Assembly (NCBI GenBank): GCA_934271465.1
Contig: CAKQRQ010000003.1
Location: 1-64,000, forward strand
From: an uncultured Alphaproteobacteria bacterium
Lineage (GTDB): Bacteria; Pseudomonadota; Alphaproteobacteria; RF32; CAG-239
DNA: 64,000 nucleotides
Direction: 5' to 3'
The translations under genes and the position numbers were made by a program. Positions 63,165-64,000 of this stretch are shown piece after piece. The first letter of the stretch is position 1; every line of letters begins with the position of its first letter. The notes beneath the pieces are model-generated. The model saw nothing but the letters and a program-made list of their open reading frames with translations. It was not told where the DNA came from and did not search any database.

Positions 63165-63590
63165 TTATTTTTTTGAGCGTTTCATATGTTTAGCGAGGGT
63201 GTTTTCCATAGGGTTATCAAGTTTTTTGATGGTTTTAACCTCGACTTTGACAGGTTTTTTTGAATCTTTGTCGATTTCACCCATGATTTCAATCATTTCG
63301 CCCGACGTAACGCTGACGCCGTCAAATTCGTCATCGTCAATTTCAATAATGATTTCGCCGGTTTTGTCCGTAAAGGCATATTTGTCGCCGCCCAAAGATT
63401 TGGCAATATATCCCTGCAAAACAACAATCGTGTCGTCAGCCTTGTCTTTGGCATCGGCAATGGTTTCAACAGCCATCTCCTGAGGCACAAAAACAAAGCC
63501 CTTGTTTTTGTTCTTGGCTGAAACGGATGTGGCCAAAAGAGGGAGAGCCAAAGCTGTAACTAAAGTTGAAAGCAAAATTTTTTTCATCAA
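63165..63590 (-). CDS. YgiW/YdeI-type BOF-domain periplasmic protein
   Basis: A 141-residue protein with a signal peptide (to about LLATSVSA, residue 25) and an OB-fold of the BOF family: VVLQGYIAKSLGGDKYAFTDKTGEIIIEIDDDEFDGV, then a segment starting SGEMIEIMGEID and a Lys-rich tail. Family members are linked to stress tolerance and ligand binding in the periplasm; the ligand is unknown. Confidence 0.9.
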   Translation of the reverse strand: MMKKILLSTLVTALALPLLATSVSAKNKNKGFVFVPQEMAVETIADAKDKADDTIVVLQGYIAKSLGGDKYAFTDKTGEIIIEIDDDEFDGVSVTSGEMIEIMGEIDKDSKKPVKVEVKTIKKLDNPMENTLAKHMKRSKK

Positions 63591-63662
63591 ATTTCTCCTG
63601 AAAAGTTAATCCGATAAAATAAATAATCCGTAAAACCCTAAAAACAAGTCTCGCTCTTTGTT

Positions 63663-64000
63663 TTATAAACCTGAAAAAGGTTTGATAACCCTGTCCAAAA
63701 TTCCTTGAGCCTTAGAAATGGCAACACCGTAATTTGTAACGGGGACGCCTCTGCGGATGCATTCTTTAAGCCGCCGTCCCATTTCCGTTTTATTAAGCAT
63801 GCAGGCACCGCAATGAACAACCAAATCATATTTTTCCAAATCTTCAGGAAAATCACACCCCGTGCAAAAGTCAAAAGAAAGGGCTTTGCCGGTATATTTT
63901 GAAAGAAGTCTCGGAATTTTAACCTTGGCAATATCATCATCTTGCGCATGATGCGAACAAGCCTCGGCAATCAAAACGCGGCTGCCGTCAACAAGCTTGT
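63663..64000 (-). CDS. hydF: [FeFe]-hydrogenase maturation GTPase HydF, C-terminal part
   Basis: The last 112 or so codons of a gene whose 5' part lies past the window edge; the frame is open to position 64000 (KLVDGSRVLIAEACSHH). The cluster-binding motif of HydF is visible as CSHH and HCGACM, and KIPRLLSKYTGK and GVPVTNYGVAISKAQG match the C-terminal domain. HydF is the scaffold on which the 2Fe subcluster of [FeFe]-hydrogenase is assembled and delivered. The N-terminal GTPase domain is not in view. Confidence 0.92.
   Translation of the reverse strand, partial: KLVDGSRVLIAEACSHHAQDDDIAKVKIPRLLSKYTGKALSFDFCTGCDFPEDLEKYDLVVHCGACMLNKTEMGRRLKECIRRGVPVTNYGVAISKAQGILDRVIKPFSGL

Noticed and set aside
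1..64000. CRISPR arrays, rRNA genes, transposases or integrases
   Set aside because: No regularly spaced short repeats, rRNA signature stretches, or transposase or integrase motifs were found on either strand.

Overview
The window looks like the chromosome of an AT-rich alphaproteobacterium. Alphaproteobacterial markers are the order dnaQ-coaE-[gap]-rho-...-mnmE-mnmG-...-rsmG-parA-parB, a fliX-like gene next to a dksA of alphaproteobacterial type, a short HprK, ialB beside rlmN, an SRP RNA-dnaX-ybaB-recR block, and TTAA-N7-TTAA (CtrA-type) boxes in the putative origin. A truncated hydF ([FeFe]-hydrogenase maturation) at the right edge and a FeoAB ferrous-iron transporter point to an anaerobe. 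An uncultured gut or rumen alphaproteobacterial lineage is my inference, not something the sequence states.

Layout. 1-960: two 151-bp direct repeats, a promoter-like site with a G9 tract, and two tiny membrane-protein ORFs. 961-4370 (minus): tRNA-Tyr, tRNA-Gly and tuf as one unit, then an AmgK-MurU fusion. 4463-10976 (plus): HAD phosphatase, rlmB, an ABC exporter with a very long GldF/GldG/DUF4340-like fusion, and a cation efflux protein. 10977-11625: a decayed gene, GC-rich hairpins and tRNA-Arg. 11790-15697: rpmB, dnaB, ycgN-like, a YgjP-like metallopeptidase and a Bax-inhibitor-1 protein. 15737-21456: a degenerate GGDEF protein, a membrane-anchored pseudokinase with a coupled membrane protein, rpoH and rluD. 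21499-28919: a block of mostly unrecognised genes ending in a VirD4/TraG-like coupling ATPase, with no other type IV secretion gene in view. 28916-36834: maf-rng-yacG, dksA, fliX-like, a prepilin-like protein, several exported proteins, dnaQ and coaE.

36838-37300 is the likely replication origin. It has five exact DnaA boxes, two near matches and two CtrA-type boxes, and the strand base skew appears to change there. To its right come rho, feoAB, mnmE, mnmG, two tandem HD-domain genes, rsmG, parA and parB, with parS sites inside mnmG and rsmG. Then follow small redox and nuclease-like proteins, tsaE, hprK, mlaE-mlaF, radA and cvpA. On the minus strand are recR, ybaB and dnaX (with an A9 slippage site placed to make a short gamma form) and the SRP RNA. 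The right end holds a LpoA-like lipoprotein, rsmI, yraN, rlmN, ialB, a CCA-transferase with an altered catalytic motif, a BOF protein and the 3' part of hydF.

The origin-proximal half is mostly replication, segregation, translation and envelope housekeeping. The least explained parts are the coupling-ATPase block (21.5-28.9 kb), the pseudokinase pair (16.9-19.4 kb) and the HD pair in the mnmG-rsmG interval. No transposase, integrase, rRNA or CRISPR array was seen.
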